DNA of 55,521 nt from Reclinomonas americana ATCC 50394 (GCA_048213135.1 PS015098.1:58967-114487), one strand, 5' to 3'; shown: positions 43,001 through 55,521, counted from the first letter of the stretch. Numbers and translations: made by a program. The notes: generated from the letters alone by a model not told the origin.

Positions 43001-46000
43001 GTTTGTCATGGCTTCCAGCTTGTGTAGTCTCACCGTGTTCTCGACCACAGATGCCATGTTGGCGTCGATTGAGATCGGGCGCGTGATGAACGAGAACGAG
43101 TACATGTTTCGCGAGATTACCTCCAGTTGCGATACATGTCCTCCGAAGTAGTTTGAGAGTGTGCACGAAGCTGATATTCATTTCACAACACGCGCAGGTC
43201 GAATTGTGGCGCTGGCGAATGAGGCGGTGCGTCCTGCTTTCCCTCTTGTTGATTCTGCGGTGATGACTGACTGGAAACAACTCTATGCTCCAGGGAGTGG
43301 TTGAGTTTGTTAACAGAGCCTTCACAAGGTCGCTGGGATACGTTCCAGACGCCATTGTCGGCAACAGCATCAAGGCATGAACTCCCGGTGTCGTCGCTGG
43401 TCATGATTGCTTGGGCGTGTGTCGCTTACACGGTCATCTCGCGCAGGCGATCATGCCTCCCGAACTACACTCAATGCACGACGGACTATTCTCTCGCTTT
43501 GCTGCTCAATCAGTGAAAGACCGCAGCGGCCTTATGGTCGCCACCAACACCGAGGTACTTGTGCAATTGTTCTCTTCATGGTACAGGCTGTTGAGAGCAC
43601 CTGACGCAACGTGCACTGCAGGCGTGTCACCGCGACGGCAGCCGAGTGCCAGTTGCACTCTCTGTGATCGACATGACTGTCAATGGTCGTCACATGTATG
43701 GTGTCATGATGCGCGATCGCACGAAAGAATCATCAGGTTCCGACACGCTGAGGCTGCAAAAGGTGAGCTCTCTGTTACTGCAAGGGCTCGAGACTGGCGA
43801 AGATATTTCAGCTGCACTCGCGACTGATTATGATTACATCAGGTGTCATCGGTGACCGAGACGATGCCAGATGCAGTCATTGTGTCGGATGCGAGTGGCG
43901 CGATACTGCAAGTCAACGGCAGTGCGGTGCGCCTCTTTGGATATTCTCGGGTCGCCGACCTGCAGAATCAGAACATTCGCATGCTGATGCCAGCGCCGCA
44001 TGCGGAGCGGCACGATTCGTTGCGTTGCCTGCAGGGGGTGCCAAGGGCAAGAGGCTGCTGACTCCGATGACGTCCTTGATCATAGGTATGTCACCGAGTA
44101 CTTGCACGGCAACAATTCACCCGCTGCAGACGCGGTTATGCAGAAAGCAACAACACTGCAGTTGCGTGTATGTCTCCTAGTAAGTATCTCGTCCTCTCTC
44201 TTTCTCTCTCATCGGGCGTGCTTTGCAGTCCTCGAGATGTGCAGGCGGTGCAACGGAACGGCTCGCTGATTGCGATTCGAGTGCACGTGGTAGATGTACA
44301 GATTCGTGGCGCTCATTACTTTTGTGCAAGCATTCGCAACAATGCCGACGAAGCTCAACAGCGCGCGACGTTGGAAATGCGCATCGATGAACTGTCCAAC
44401 ATGCTGGGCATGTCGTGCGATGCAGTTGCGCGCAAGGGATGGCTGTGGGAGTGGCCGTCATCAGACCCATTTTGTGTGCTCACTGTCGTGCAGATTCTGT
44501 GGACCGACAGCGCGGGAGACGTCAAGTGGTGCAACACATTGGTGCCTCGCCTGCTCGGATACACAATGGAGGAACTGACGCAGCCGCACGGTTTGTGACG
44601 GCAGTTGAGGAGTTCGTCACTCGCATTGCTCTCACACGGCCGATTGTGCACAGGTGATGCCGCCCCAGCCAACATCAGTGCACTGCTGCGTCCCCTCACC
44701 ATTACGGAGGTGCTGCAAGTGGATCTGCACGGCGGGCGAGAGGTGACACTGACCCGCAAAGATGGACAGACGTTGCGCTCTCTTTGGCGCTCTCCAATCT
44801 GTGTGATGCGAGAGTGATGCTCATTGTTGTCGGACACAGTGGTGCCTTTGTGGTGCGCGGCACCGAGTGCATCATCGATGGGCAAACGCACATGCTGGTG
44901 AGCATTGCCGAGCTCAATCAACAACAACGTGCCATTCACCAACAAGACCGGAGCAATCGCAATCTGCATCAGGTTTGCTGTCGTTTCTATTTGCTGATTA
45001 TGCATTTGTCTCTCTTACTCACGGTTGCTGCGGCCAGCTGCTGAGCATGTCGTTCCCGCAAGCGGCGCTCAACCTTCTGATGGCATCGACTGAAGACAGA
45101 GCTCGACGCTTACTCGACAAGGTGTGTGTATGTTGTGGAGCCACGAGTTGGTCCGAAGCGTGTTGCGCACTCACGAACTGGACGTCTCGACGCAGGGGGC
45201 GGTGGATGAGCGCGGTCTGGCGCCGACCATGTTTGAGTATCACGAAGATGTCACGTGCATCTTTGCAAAGGTCGTGGCGGTGGAGCGCGAGACAGAAGGA
45301 GGTGAGTGGGCATCCATGAGAAGAGTCGCCGTTGCGGACAAGTCACTGATTTGTGCGTGCCCCACAATGCTGCAGGCACAATGTGCAACGTGTCGCTGCT
45401 GGAAAAGGTGGGGGTGATCCATCGACTGATGAGCAAGTTGGATGCACTGGTCAGGCAGCACCACATTGAGCGGGTGAAGACCATTGGTGAGATGGAAAGA
45501 AGACACTGCTGCATCTTCTTTCTGTCAAGACCGCCCCTCACCACCACCGTGGTGTGCATGTGTGAGCGCAGGCTCGGCGTATCTTGCCGTGTCGGGCATG
45601 TACGCCCCGCGGCACGATCATGCCGCGGCCGCGGTAGAGTTTGCACTGTCGGCGAAACAGGCGATTGAGGAAGTGAGCGAGAGAGTTGCGTGTACGGTGG
45701 GATGGAGACGAAGTGAGAGAGACTGGGAGAGGGAATAGAGGCCTCATGTTTTCTTCGCAGGAGAACCTGCACATCAAGTTCCGCATTGGTGTGAACACGG
45801 GGCCGGTGACGTCGGGCATTGTTGCCGGACTCATCCGCACGTTCGACTTGTATGGTGGTGAGTGGGAGGAGAGGCGGTGGAAGGAGGGTGATATCTATGG
45901 AGGAAGGAAACTGACTCCTCGTCGATGGTGTCGCAGACTCAGTGAACATGGCGTCGCGAATGGAGAGCTCTGCGCCACTCGGCAAGATCCAGATCAGTGA

Positions 46001-46295
46001 GGTTAGTGTGTGCGACAGAGGAGGTACATATGGGGCGGAACAGGAGAGCTGACGGGGTGGTCTGCACAGTCGACACACCGGCACACGCGCGGAATGTTTG
46101 AAGCTGATACGACAAGTGTGGAGGGTGAGTTTTGTGAGGGTGGAGAGTCGACGGTACGCAGTGTGATGCTGGTGCTTACGAGCGTGGTGCGCAGTCAAGG
46201 GCATCGGTATTGTGACGAGCTATGTTGTCGTAGGCGCCCGCGGTCGTCGCAGTATCACCAGCGACAAATCATCAGGTAGCGTTGGCTCACTGTAA
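37093..46295 (+). CDS. Tiny-macrocysts-like multi-pass PAS protein with a cyclase homology domain
   Basis: About thirty exons from MQLVPPVAFVTRF (37093). (1) A multi-pass membrane region (37.2-38.6 kb; e.g. GLLVVIALCIVAVLLPLLLR, VHFGLAVAVALVLAIGV). (2) A helical TPR-like region (38.7-39.65) with FPDEAELVMWYAQFLVEI, as in TmcB/TmcC proteins. (3) An acidic linker, then a second membrane/extracytoplasmic sensor region (40.65-42.95). (4) PAS domains: FVNRAFTRSLGYVPDAIVG, and VRLFGYSRVADLQNQNIRML with MPAPHAERHDSYVTEYLHG, and a third diverged one (LLGYTMEELTQPH). (5) A class III cyclase domain (45.2-46.3): DVTCIFAKVVAV, RVKTIGSAYLAVSGM, IGVNTGPVTSG, FDLYGDSVNMASRMES. Both metal-binding Asp positions are substituted (Lys 45,268; Ser 45,574). 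Expected location: plasma membrane, sensing and cyclic-nucleotide signalling, but catalysis is doubtful. The stop is TAA at 46,293, overlapping AATAAA. Confidence 0.88.
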
Positions 46296-46300
46296 ATAAA
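46293..46300 (+). terminator. Poly(A) signal overlapping the stop codon
   Basis: TAAATAAA: the TAA stop is followed at once by an AATAAA hexamer (46,295-46,300), which would give an extremely short 3' UTR. Confidence 0.4.
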
Positions 46301-46787
46301 TAACTGCAGAGGGCTTCGCAACAAGGAGTCGAACGCAGCACAACACTTGCGACAAAAATGTTCACAATCCCTTGCCGACAATGACTTTGGCACACAACAG
46401 TGATATAGACACACAATTACTCTTCTCCAACAGCTATCTTCCCTTTCGACGTCGATGTCAAGTTCTCTGTTCAGAAATAACTTTCACTTGAAACGCCAGC
46501 CGTGCAGAGGCCGGCACGCCTAGGACAGTGCCTTCATTCTTGGATCTCGACAGTCGTGAGAAGAGGAGTCGACTTCGCATTCTTGATAATCTCGACGTCG
46601 ACGTCGAAGTTCTCTCAGTCACAACAACGATCAAACGCCTTTGCTGGTGCTCTCTCACATACAGAGGCGTAGGCCGCCACACACTTCTGCGTTGTCACAG
46701 GGGTTCTGGGATTGAAAAAGTCCTGTGACTAATTTCGCGCGCGCGTGCTTTGTGTGAGCTTGTGCTCTTCCTTCTCCCTTGTCCACA
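46301..46787. promoter_or_regulatory. Intergenic region upstream of ULK4
   Basis: About 490 nt. It contains an imperfect direct repeat, CGACGTCGATGTCAAGTTCTCT (46,447) and CGACGTCGACGTCGAAGTTC (46,593), rich in the GACGTC palindrome. No coding exon is evident. Confidence 0.5.
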
Positions 46788-49320
46788 ATGAACCAGTTCC
46801 AGATTGTGGAACAAGTCGGGCAAGGTCTGTGTGTGTGAAGAACAACAACAACAACAACTGACATTGTGTGTGTGCGCGCACTCTCAGTGACTGTGTGTGT
46901 GCTTGTCATTGAGAGAGAGAGAGAGAGGGAGAGAGGGAGGGAGAGAGAGTGATCACTTGTTCAGGGACTGTCTCTCTCCCTCTCTGTGAGTGTGTGTGTG
47001 TGTGGGAGAGAGCGTGTGTTGTCACTTGAGTTGCTCTTTCTTTGGGATCTCATTGTGTGCGTGTGTCTGTCTGTGTGTGTGTGCTTGTGTGTGTCTCTCT
47101 CTCTCTATGTGTGTGTGTGCGCATGTGCGTGTTTGATAGAGAGTTCGCTCACTCTTCAGATCTAACTGTGTCCTCCCCCCCCCCCCCTCTCCCCTCACTN
47201 NNNNNNNNNNNNNNNNNNNNNNNNNNNNNNNNNNNNNNNNNNNNNNNNNNNNNNNNNNNNNNNNNNNNNNNNNNNNNNNNNNNNNNNNNNNNNNNNNNNN
47301 NNNNNNNNNNNNNNNNNNNNNNNNNNNNNNNNNNNNNNNNNNNNNNNNNNNNNNNNNNNNNNNNNNNNNNNNNNNNNNNNNNNNNNNNNNNNNNNNNNNN
47401 NNNNNNNNNNNNNNNNNNNNNNNNNNNNNNNNNNNNNNNNNNNNNNNNNNNNNNNNNNNNNNNNNNNNNNNNNNNNNNNNNNNNNNNNNNNNNNNNNNNN
47501 NNNNNNNNNNNNNNNNNNNNNNNNNNNNNNNNNNNNNNNNNNNNNNNNNNNNNNNNNNNNNNNNNNNNNNNNNNNNNNNNNNNNNNNNNNNNNNNNNNNN
47601 NNNNNNNNNNNNNNNNNNNNNNNNNNNNNNNNNNNNNNNNNNNNNNNNNNNNNNNNNNNNNNNNNNNNNNNNNNNNNNNNNNNNNNNNNNNNNNNNNNNN
47701 NNNNNNNNNNNNNNNNNNNNNNNNNGGCACCTCCCATGGGTCACACAGCAATAACATGAGCGTATATACCTCAGTGTGTTCAGTTTTTGAGCCAGCTCCG
47801 AGCTGCCACCCACCGTCTTGTAGATGAGGGTGAGGAAACTCTCCAGATCGTGCTGGTTGAGAGCCAGCATGTCATTCAGCGACAGCGGCGTGAACGGGAT
47901 GGCTCTGCTCTTGGATAATGAGCACGACAAAACGAGACAGGCAATGAACAACAACACGACACAGACCGCCTCTCATAAGTCGGTGGTGTGATCTTTTCGA
48001 TGCGTGGATTCATGATGATGGGCTTGACAAAGTTGTCGGACTGGTGGAACAGCAACTGTGGCAGAGGAGAGAGACAAACGAGTGAGACGAGGCTGACGCA
48101 GAGCGCCACACACAGAGTCGACGAAACGTGCTCCACGTTCGGTCCGGTGTAACGACTGCCCTCGAGCCACGGGAAGGCGGTGACAGGACGAGGTTCCTGA
48201 AGAGACGGAGAGCGAGTGAGAGGGAGAAGGAAGACAGAGTAGGAGAAGGGAGAAGAGAGGAGACAACTCTGCAGAGGCATGAAAATGCAACATACCTCGG
48301 CAACATCGCGGGCAAACTTGACCGGCGCAGTGTGTGGCCGAGCAGCCCCGGAGCCCTCCGCCCCGCTGCTCTCCTCGCCTGAAATCTCGTACTGCTCTTC
48401 TGGAGCTGCGCCACGACAACGGTCATCAGCTAAGCAGAGAAAAGAAGCATGTGAGTGTGCAAGCACACGCACCGCTCTCCTCGATCTCCTCCGGAATGTC
48501 GTCCTCTGACGTGGATTCGGCGGCCAGACCCGGCGACTCCGAATCCTCAATCTCACTGGGCACGGCGTCCTGCGGCAACAGTAGCAAGGGCGATTAGACA
48601 AGTGCTGGCGAGTGATGATCACAGCACGATGTGCGCATTACCGGTGTAATGGCACCCCCGGCTTCGTCGTCGCGCGCTTCGTCGGAAAACATCATTTCCA
48701 TGTCGGGATTGGAGACAACAATGTCGCCCGCATCGAGCACATCGCTATCCTCATCCGGTGCCACCCCAGCCTCGGCTGCGCGTTCGTGGAATGAGAAGAG
48801 CGAGGTGAGGCCAGTGCGGCACACTCTCAACAAACGCACCAAGGGTGACGATGCTGCGTCGGTAGTTGGCGTTTTCGGCCCTCTTGGTGATGTTGGTGCG
48901 GACGATTTGTGACAATCGCGTGAGCATGTTGCTCTCTGCGGCGCGTGAGAATGATTGGTAAGCGTTGTGCGATGCGCGGCACCATGCACCCACGCAACTG
49001 CGAATGGACAGGTCGCGGCCAGAGCCACTCGCGGCCGCAGTTGGCTTGCGTGCGGCCGATGCTGCCGCCGTTGCCGCGGGAGTGGGCGCTGGTGGAGCCG
49101 TGGGAGCGGCGGCTGCCGTGCGGGCTGGTGGCGGTGGCTCCACACCAAACAGGCGGTGCATGTCGGCGGCCCAATCGCGGTGCGTGTCGAGGAATGCAGC
49201 AAAGAGCGGCTGATCGGGCATGGGGAGCGGCGACAACTCGGTCATCCACCACTCGTGTCGCGGTAGTTGCTGGCAAGGGGGAGGCACGATGAGAGGGANN
49301 NNNNNNNNNNNNNNNNNNCG

Positions 49321-49404
<84 letters not shown>

Positions 49405-52159
49405 CTAACCTGTGCACCGCCACGTTGGAGGCATTTGCTCACCGTTCACTTCGTCATGCAGCTCGTCGGGCATTGTTGCTGCGCTCACCAACCTGCTGCG
49501 CGACCGCAACACGCGACTGAGGCGGCGGGCTGTGAGCTCTCTCGGAGAACTGTTGTTCTACGTGGCGACACAGCAGCTGGACGGAAATCCAGAGGTATGT
49601 ATGTTGTGTTTGTCTCGTGTTCATTCGACATGTGATGCCTGATTCGCTTGTCATTCTCGCGTCGCGCAGGACGATGCATGGGATGTCACCAATGCCACCA
49701 TCAATGGCCTCATCGCCTGCCTCAAGTCCTCGGAGGACGAAACCGTACAACACTATGCGTGCAAGACGATTGAGAATGTGCGTCACTTCGCTTTCTGTCA
49801 CCATTAGATTGTTTTCTCACGTACCCCCCTTTCCAGATTGGCTCGCTGAGTCCGCATTTCAGTCGCCGCTTTGCCACGCCCGAGACGTGCACCTACATGC
49901 TCTCTCTCTTCTACAACACGCCCAATGAGCACCTGCAATTGGCTGCCATCTCCGCCATTGTGCGCTTGTGCCGGCACAGCCGCCAGTTCGCGGATGCGTT
50001 GCTGGAGAAGGACGCTCTCCGCATTCTGCGCACCAGCCTCGAGGATCGCAACACGCGCATTCAGCAGTGTGGCCTGAATGTCATGAATTTGGCGCTCACT
50101 CGCGGCATGCCCGGTCGCCTGCAGAGCGATCTCCTCGACGACAAGAACATTATCAAATCGTTTCGTGTCGTCGCGTTCACTGCAGTGGAATATGCGTTTT
50201 CGTTCACTTACCCGCCTGCGTCTGTGTGCAGGGTGGTGCGATTGTTGGAGTCGTCGACCGCGGTACTGCAAGCCAAGGCCGTTCTCTGCGTCGCGCTGCT
50301 GTCGTGCATCCACACCCCGACGCTGCACATGCTGTGTGAGCTCAAGTTGTGCCTGCTGGCCGACAAGATCCTCAACGTCACCGACGGCTACGTGCAGGAC
50401 TGCTTGGCAGTTGCGGGGTCTCGTGTTGCTGATTGCTGGATAATAGTGCGTGCTGACGCGGTGTATGCGCCCGACAGGTGCTGGTCGACTGCATGAAGTG
50501 CATCGTGCCGCAGATCTTGGCGCAGGTGCACAGCATCCTGGAACGCGTGTTGGCCGATCCGTACGCAGTCGTGTCGTTCAAGGTGCGTTGTGCAAGTGCG
50601 CGTGCTCTGAGTACGTGTGGGGTGCTAAACTTGCGTGTGATGGATGCAGACACAAAGTGATCACTTCTCCATCCTGCTGCACGTGGTCCTGTGCCATGCC
50701 ATGCGTGGAGCGGTGGTGACGAGTGAAGTTGTCGAAACGCTGGCCTCGTTGCGTTGTTCCCTCCCACTCCTTCACGCCATCAGTCACCCTAGGGTTTTCA
50801 CCCGCCCATTCTGCAGTCTGTTGCCATTCATCGAAAATTTGTCGTTCCCTGCGGCCTCTGAGTTCAAGCAGACGCTGCTGTTTGTCATTGAGGCTATATC
50901 GCAGGTGCTATATCCGTTTCTCTCCTTGTGTGCAGATGGCTGTAAGCATGCTGCCGTTCTCAACGTCTTTACTTGAATTCCAGAATGCTGTGTTGCTGGC
51001 CAACGCCAAGAGTGCAATTCTTGGACGCTTGTTGCCGTCGCTCTCCGACTTGCTGCAAACAGAAAATGGCGACGTGCGGTTCTACTGCCTAAAGATCTTT
51101 ACCGACTCGCTGGTGTTTTACTTGCGCGACGAGCGACATTATGACGTTGCGTGATTTCGTCGCCCCCATTCTGTCTTCTCTTTCTCTCCGTCTCATTTCC
51201 TTCTCCGCATCAACAGGCCGCACAACCGGACCACCAGTCCACCAAGGAGATCAATGCACTCATCATCCAGCACCTCTTCTCGCGCTACGCCAAGATTTTG
51301 GAGGACGAAGACCCGATTCCACTGTTTCGTCCACGTGCCTTGTTATTTGTTTTTTTGTATGATTCGAGGCTCATTTGGTGCGCGCAGCTACGGCCTCAAA
51401 CTGATGAGCCACATTGTGGAGTGCAACCCGGCGTTTGTGGCGATTGTGCGCCAGTTGAAACTCGTGCCGCTGCTGTTCCAGTTCTTTGAGTTGCAACATC
51501 GCAACAACAACATTCACAACGTGCGATTGGTGCGCATGATTGTCGAGAGCTCCGAAGTGGAACCGGAGGAGGTCTACAATCTCGGTACGTCCATTGTCAG
51601 CTGTTGCTGTTCGCGCATGCTACTCACTGCGGTATGCAGGCCTGGTCGCGAAACTGAATGCCGTGCTTGCGTACGCTTACGAGAATCTTGTGGACTCGTT
51701 CTACGAGCCGTGCCTCGACATTGTCAGCACCGCGCTCTTCAAGGCCTCCGAGTCGCTAAAGTCGAGTCCACGCAAGGTAGTCGGTCGACAATCATTCTTT
51801 TCCCTGGTGTTGCTGCAGCCTACTCACACGACTGCAGGATGACATTTTGGCGCGCAATGCCGGCTTCACCGAGGGACTGGAGGTGTATGTGTCGCTGCTG
51901 GACCACCTCGACGCGGCAGTCACGGAGAAGAGCGCCTCCACCCTGCAGCTGTGCGCGCAAATGTACGACGGCGTGTGCGACACACTGACCACTATGCGCC
52001 TGCGTGGCGACGGCCCGGCGACGTCGCTGGAGATGCTGACCAAGGTGTTGACGGGCACGGAGCCGACCACATCGCAGACAACACAACGGGTTGGTTCTTC
52101 TTGTTTTTGTGTACCAGATGGTGGACTGTTCTTGCTCATTCCTGCGTAGCGAGTGCTAA
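46788..52159 (+). CDS. ULK4: ULK4-like kinase/ARM-repeat protein; central part inverted in the scaffold
   Basis: First exon MNQFQIVEQVGQG (46788), a ULK4-type start of a kinase glycine loop, ends at a GT donor. The kinase core is missing (526-N gap). The middle of the protein is on the opposite strand (separate entry). From 49,456 plus-strand exons resume: SGIVAALTNLLRDRNTRLRR, AVSSLGELLFYVATQQL, then HEAT/ARM repeats (LQLAAISAIVRLCRHSRQF, VVRLLESSTAVLQAKAVL). Further on come EDPIPLYGLKLMSHIVECNP and KLVPLLFQFFEL, the family's most diagnostic stretch, ending QRMVDCSCSFLRSEC at 52,159. ULK4/RUNKEL proteins are often pseudokinases involved in cytokinesis, ciliogenesis and microtubule organisation. 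Catalytic status cannot be judged because the core is absent. It is tail-to-tail with the KATNAL2 homologue. Confidence 0.88.
47200..47725. other. Assembly gap, 526 N
   Basis: Follows a C-homopolymer. It should contain most ULK4 kinase-domain exons, which need more than about 700 nt plus introns, so its size is probably underestimated. Confidence 1.
47726..49298 (-). CDS. ULK4: Central exons of the ULK4 gene on the minus strand (inverted contig)
   Basis: This contig lies between two N-runs. Read on the minus strand it gives, in N-to-C order: WWMTELSPLPMPDQPLFAAF and an Ala/Pro-rich linker (49.1-49.25), helical NAYQSFSRAAESNMLTRLSQ, acidic Ser-rich linkers (48.4-48.75), RPVTAFPWLEGSRYTGPN, LFHQSDNFVKPIIMNPRIEK (about 48,020-48,055), then IPFTPLSLNDMLALNQHDLE, SFLTLIYKTV and SELAQKLNTL (47,770-47,910). 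The last three are hallmarks of the ULK4 region just before the ARM repeats, whose continuation is on the plus strand at 49,456. Flipping this contig restores one uninterrupted plus-strand gene. Confidence 0.85.
49299..49318. other. Assembly gap, 20 N placeholder
   Basis: Borders the inverted contig on its right side. A long (GT)n tract follows directly. Confidence 1.
49322..49401 (+). repeat. (GT)n microsatellite, about 40 units
   Basis: Uninterrupted GT dinucleotides, the longest in the window, in the ULK4 intron that ends at the ATGCAG acceptor near 49,455. Confidence 0.95.
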
Positions 52160-52160
52160 A

Positions 52161-52180
52161 NNNNNNNNNNNNNNNNNNNN
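52161..52180. other. Assembly gap, 20 N placeholder
   Basis: Starts one base after the ULK4 stop codon and leads into a GGA/GAGA tract. Confidence 1.
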
Positions 52181-52960
52181 GGGGGAAGGATGAGAGAGGA
52201 GAAGGAGAAGGAGAAGGAGAGGGAGAGGGAGAGGGAGAGGGAGAGGAGATGGGGATGGGGATGGGGATGGGGAGGGAGAGGAGAGGAGGAGAAGGGAAGA
52301 GAAGAGAAGAAGAGAAGAGAGGAGAGAGAAGCGGGGAGGGAGAGGTGAAAGAAGAGAATGGCAGCGCGGAGAGATGAGAAAGACAGAGAAGTGCAGGGTG
52401 GAGAGGAGACGAAGAAGACGGGAGAGAGTGGACAGAGAGCGAAGAAGAAAAAGAGAGAGGAGAGAACATAAGAGTGAGAAACGAGAACCAGAGAGGAGAC
52501 ACACAAGAAAAGAGATGATGGGGAAGAGAGGGAGCGCGGGAGAGGAGAGAAAGAGAAACGAGAATCACAGTGTAGACAAAAAGAAAAGAGAGAGAGAGAG
52601 AGAGATAGAGAGCGAGGGGGAGAAAAGAAGAGAGAGTGAAAATGACAAAGAGAGTGGAGATAGAAGAAGAAGTAGAAGAAGAGAGAAAAGAGGAGAGACG
52701 GGGAGAAAATGACAGTGTGATAGAGAAAGAATGAGAAATGAGAACCAGAGGGGAGACAGGAAAGAAAGTGAGCGAGAGAGAGAGAGAAAAGTCAGGGAGA
52801 AAAGACAATGCGAGAGAAGAGAAGGACAAGAATGAGAAGTGCAGGGTGGAACCGAAGAAGAAGACTGGAGACGGGAGAGGGAAGACAGAGAAAGAGAGAA
52901 GAGAACAAGAAGAATGCTGCACAAAGGGGCACAAGATATGATTCATAAGAAGAAATGCCA
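52181..52960. repeat. Purine-rich region, diverged tandem repeats
   Basis: (GGAGAA)n, (GGGATG)n and (GA)n tracts are followed by a diverged unit with GAATGAGAAATGAGAACCAGAG (near 52,727; cf. GAGTGAGAAACGAGAACCAGAG near 52,472) and GAAGTGCAGGGTGGA (near 52,387 and 52,836). The sense strand of the neighbouring minus-strand gene is CT-rich. A small terminal exon of that gene could hide here. Confidence 0.75.
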
Positions 52961-52964
52961 CGAA

Positions 52965-54951
<1,987 letters not shown>

Positions 54952-55371
54952 CTACATGCAAAGGAGAGGGGAGGTGAGAGGGGAAGAGAGGAAGAGGGGA
55001 AGAGAGGGAGAGAGACACACACAGAGAGAGAGAGAGAGAGAGCATAACAAACAAGCCAGACACCTTCAGGGAGACAGCCACTGAAAGAATAAGAATAAGA
55101 ATGAAGAATGAGATGAAACGGATTTGAAGAGAAGAAAGTTGAGGACGTGAAGCAGCAAGTCAGGCTCACAGAGAGAGAGAGAGAGAGCTTCACAAACACG
55201 CTTGACTGCCTCAAGGGGAGAGCCACTGAGAGAATGAGAAAGAAGAATGCACAACGAACGGATTTAAGAGCTTCACAAACAGGCTTAACACAAGGAGACA
55301 GCCACTGAGAGAATGAGAAAGAAGAATGGAGAATGCGATGAAAACGGATTTGAAGAGAACGAAAGGCAACA

Positions 55372-55402
<31 letters not shown>

Positions 55403-55521
55403 AGAGAGAGAGTAGTAAGAAGAGAGTAGAAGAGACTAAAGTTAAACGGTCGTAGACGACGCCGTACGGAAGGGAGACGACCGACGTAGGAAGAAGAAGT
55501 AGAAAGAAAAGAAAGTAAGAC
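54952..55521. repeat. KATNAL2 intron with tandem repeats to the window edge
   Basis: CCACTGAGAGAATGAGAAAG followed by AAGAATG occurs near 55,225 and 55,302, with a diverged copy at 55,078 (CCACTGAAAGAATAAG). CGGATTTGAAGAGA and ACAAACAxGCTTxA recur between copies. The last 150 nt are (GA)n and GTA/GAA-rich words. No exon is seen, so the LisH exon must lie further right. Confidence 0.75.

Noticed and set aside
47726-49298. An independent antisense gene inside ULK4
   Set aside because: Its content is exactly the missing central part of ULK4 in the right order and its borders coincide with assembly gaps.

Overview
This is a scaffold segment from a eukaryote, most likely a free-living flagellated protist. 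Every recognisable gene is split into many short GC-rich exons by spliceosomal introns of about 40-100 nt. Some introns are much longer and are filled with GA/CT, GT/CA and GAA microsatellites or 100-200 nt-period minisatellites. The gene set fits a ciliated cell: a ULK4-type kinase, a KATNAL2-type katanin, a four-domain voltage-gated Ca2+ channel, and a tiny-macrocysts-like multi-pass PAS/cyclase protein. I cannot name the species. Eleven N-runs interrupt the sequence, six of them exactly 20 Ns, so it is a gapped draft scaffold. I see no prokaryotic features, CRISPR array, tRNA or rRNA.

Layout, left to right. 1-0.63 kb: the first exon of an unrecognised minus-strand gene that runs off the left edge. 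0.68-3.04: class V PLP aminotransferase (minus). 3.24-4.61: remains of a membrane protein (minus) around a 985-N gap, divergent from an LRR protein (4.77-7.12, plus). 7.36-11.68: MAP2K-like kinase (minus) with DFN in place of DFG. 12.12-16.41: large WD40 / FN3-like / coiled-coil protein (minus). 16.86-17.88: secreted, cationic protein with a doubled CX3C hairpin (plus). 18.01-20.22: PH-LRR protein (minus). 20.32-29.19: EEEE-filter calcium channel (minus). 29.71-30.93: low-complexity Gln/Pro/Thr-rich protein (minus, 5' end missing). 32.03-35.49: acid-lipase-like secreted hydrolase (minus, last exon missing) containing three microexons. 37.09-46.30: multi-TM, TPR, PAS and cyclase-homology protein (plus). 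46.79-52.16: ULK4 homologue (plus). 52.97-54.95: KATNAL2 homologue (minus), cut by the right edge.

The main results are these. (i) The contig at 47,726-49,298 carries the middle of the ULK4 gene on the wrong strand and is almost certainly inverted in the scaffold. (ii) Alongside GTGCGT/GTGAGT donors there is a recurrent class of 5' splice sites with T at +3, mostly GTTGCG, supported by exact reading-frame and family continuity. (iii) The lipase has 10-, 11- and 16-nt exons. (iv) The cyclase domain has lost both metal-binding aspartates but keeps its other active-site residues. (v) The cysteine-rich secreted protein has a regular doubled CX3C-X6-CX3C pattern that I cannot assign to a family.

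Functionally, the channel, the PAS/cyclase-homology protein, the PH-LRR protein and the kinase suggest Ca2+/cyclic-nucleotide/phosphoinositide signalling, and ULK4 and KATNAL2 suggest microtubules and cilia. These are separate eukaryotic transcription units, not an operon. Exon joins were done by eye from splice dinucleotides, phase and family continuity. Outer coordinates are firmer than internal ones.
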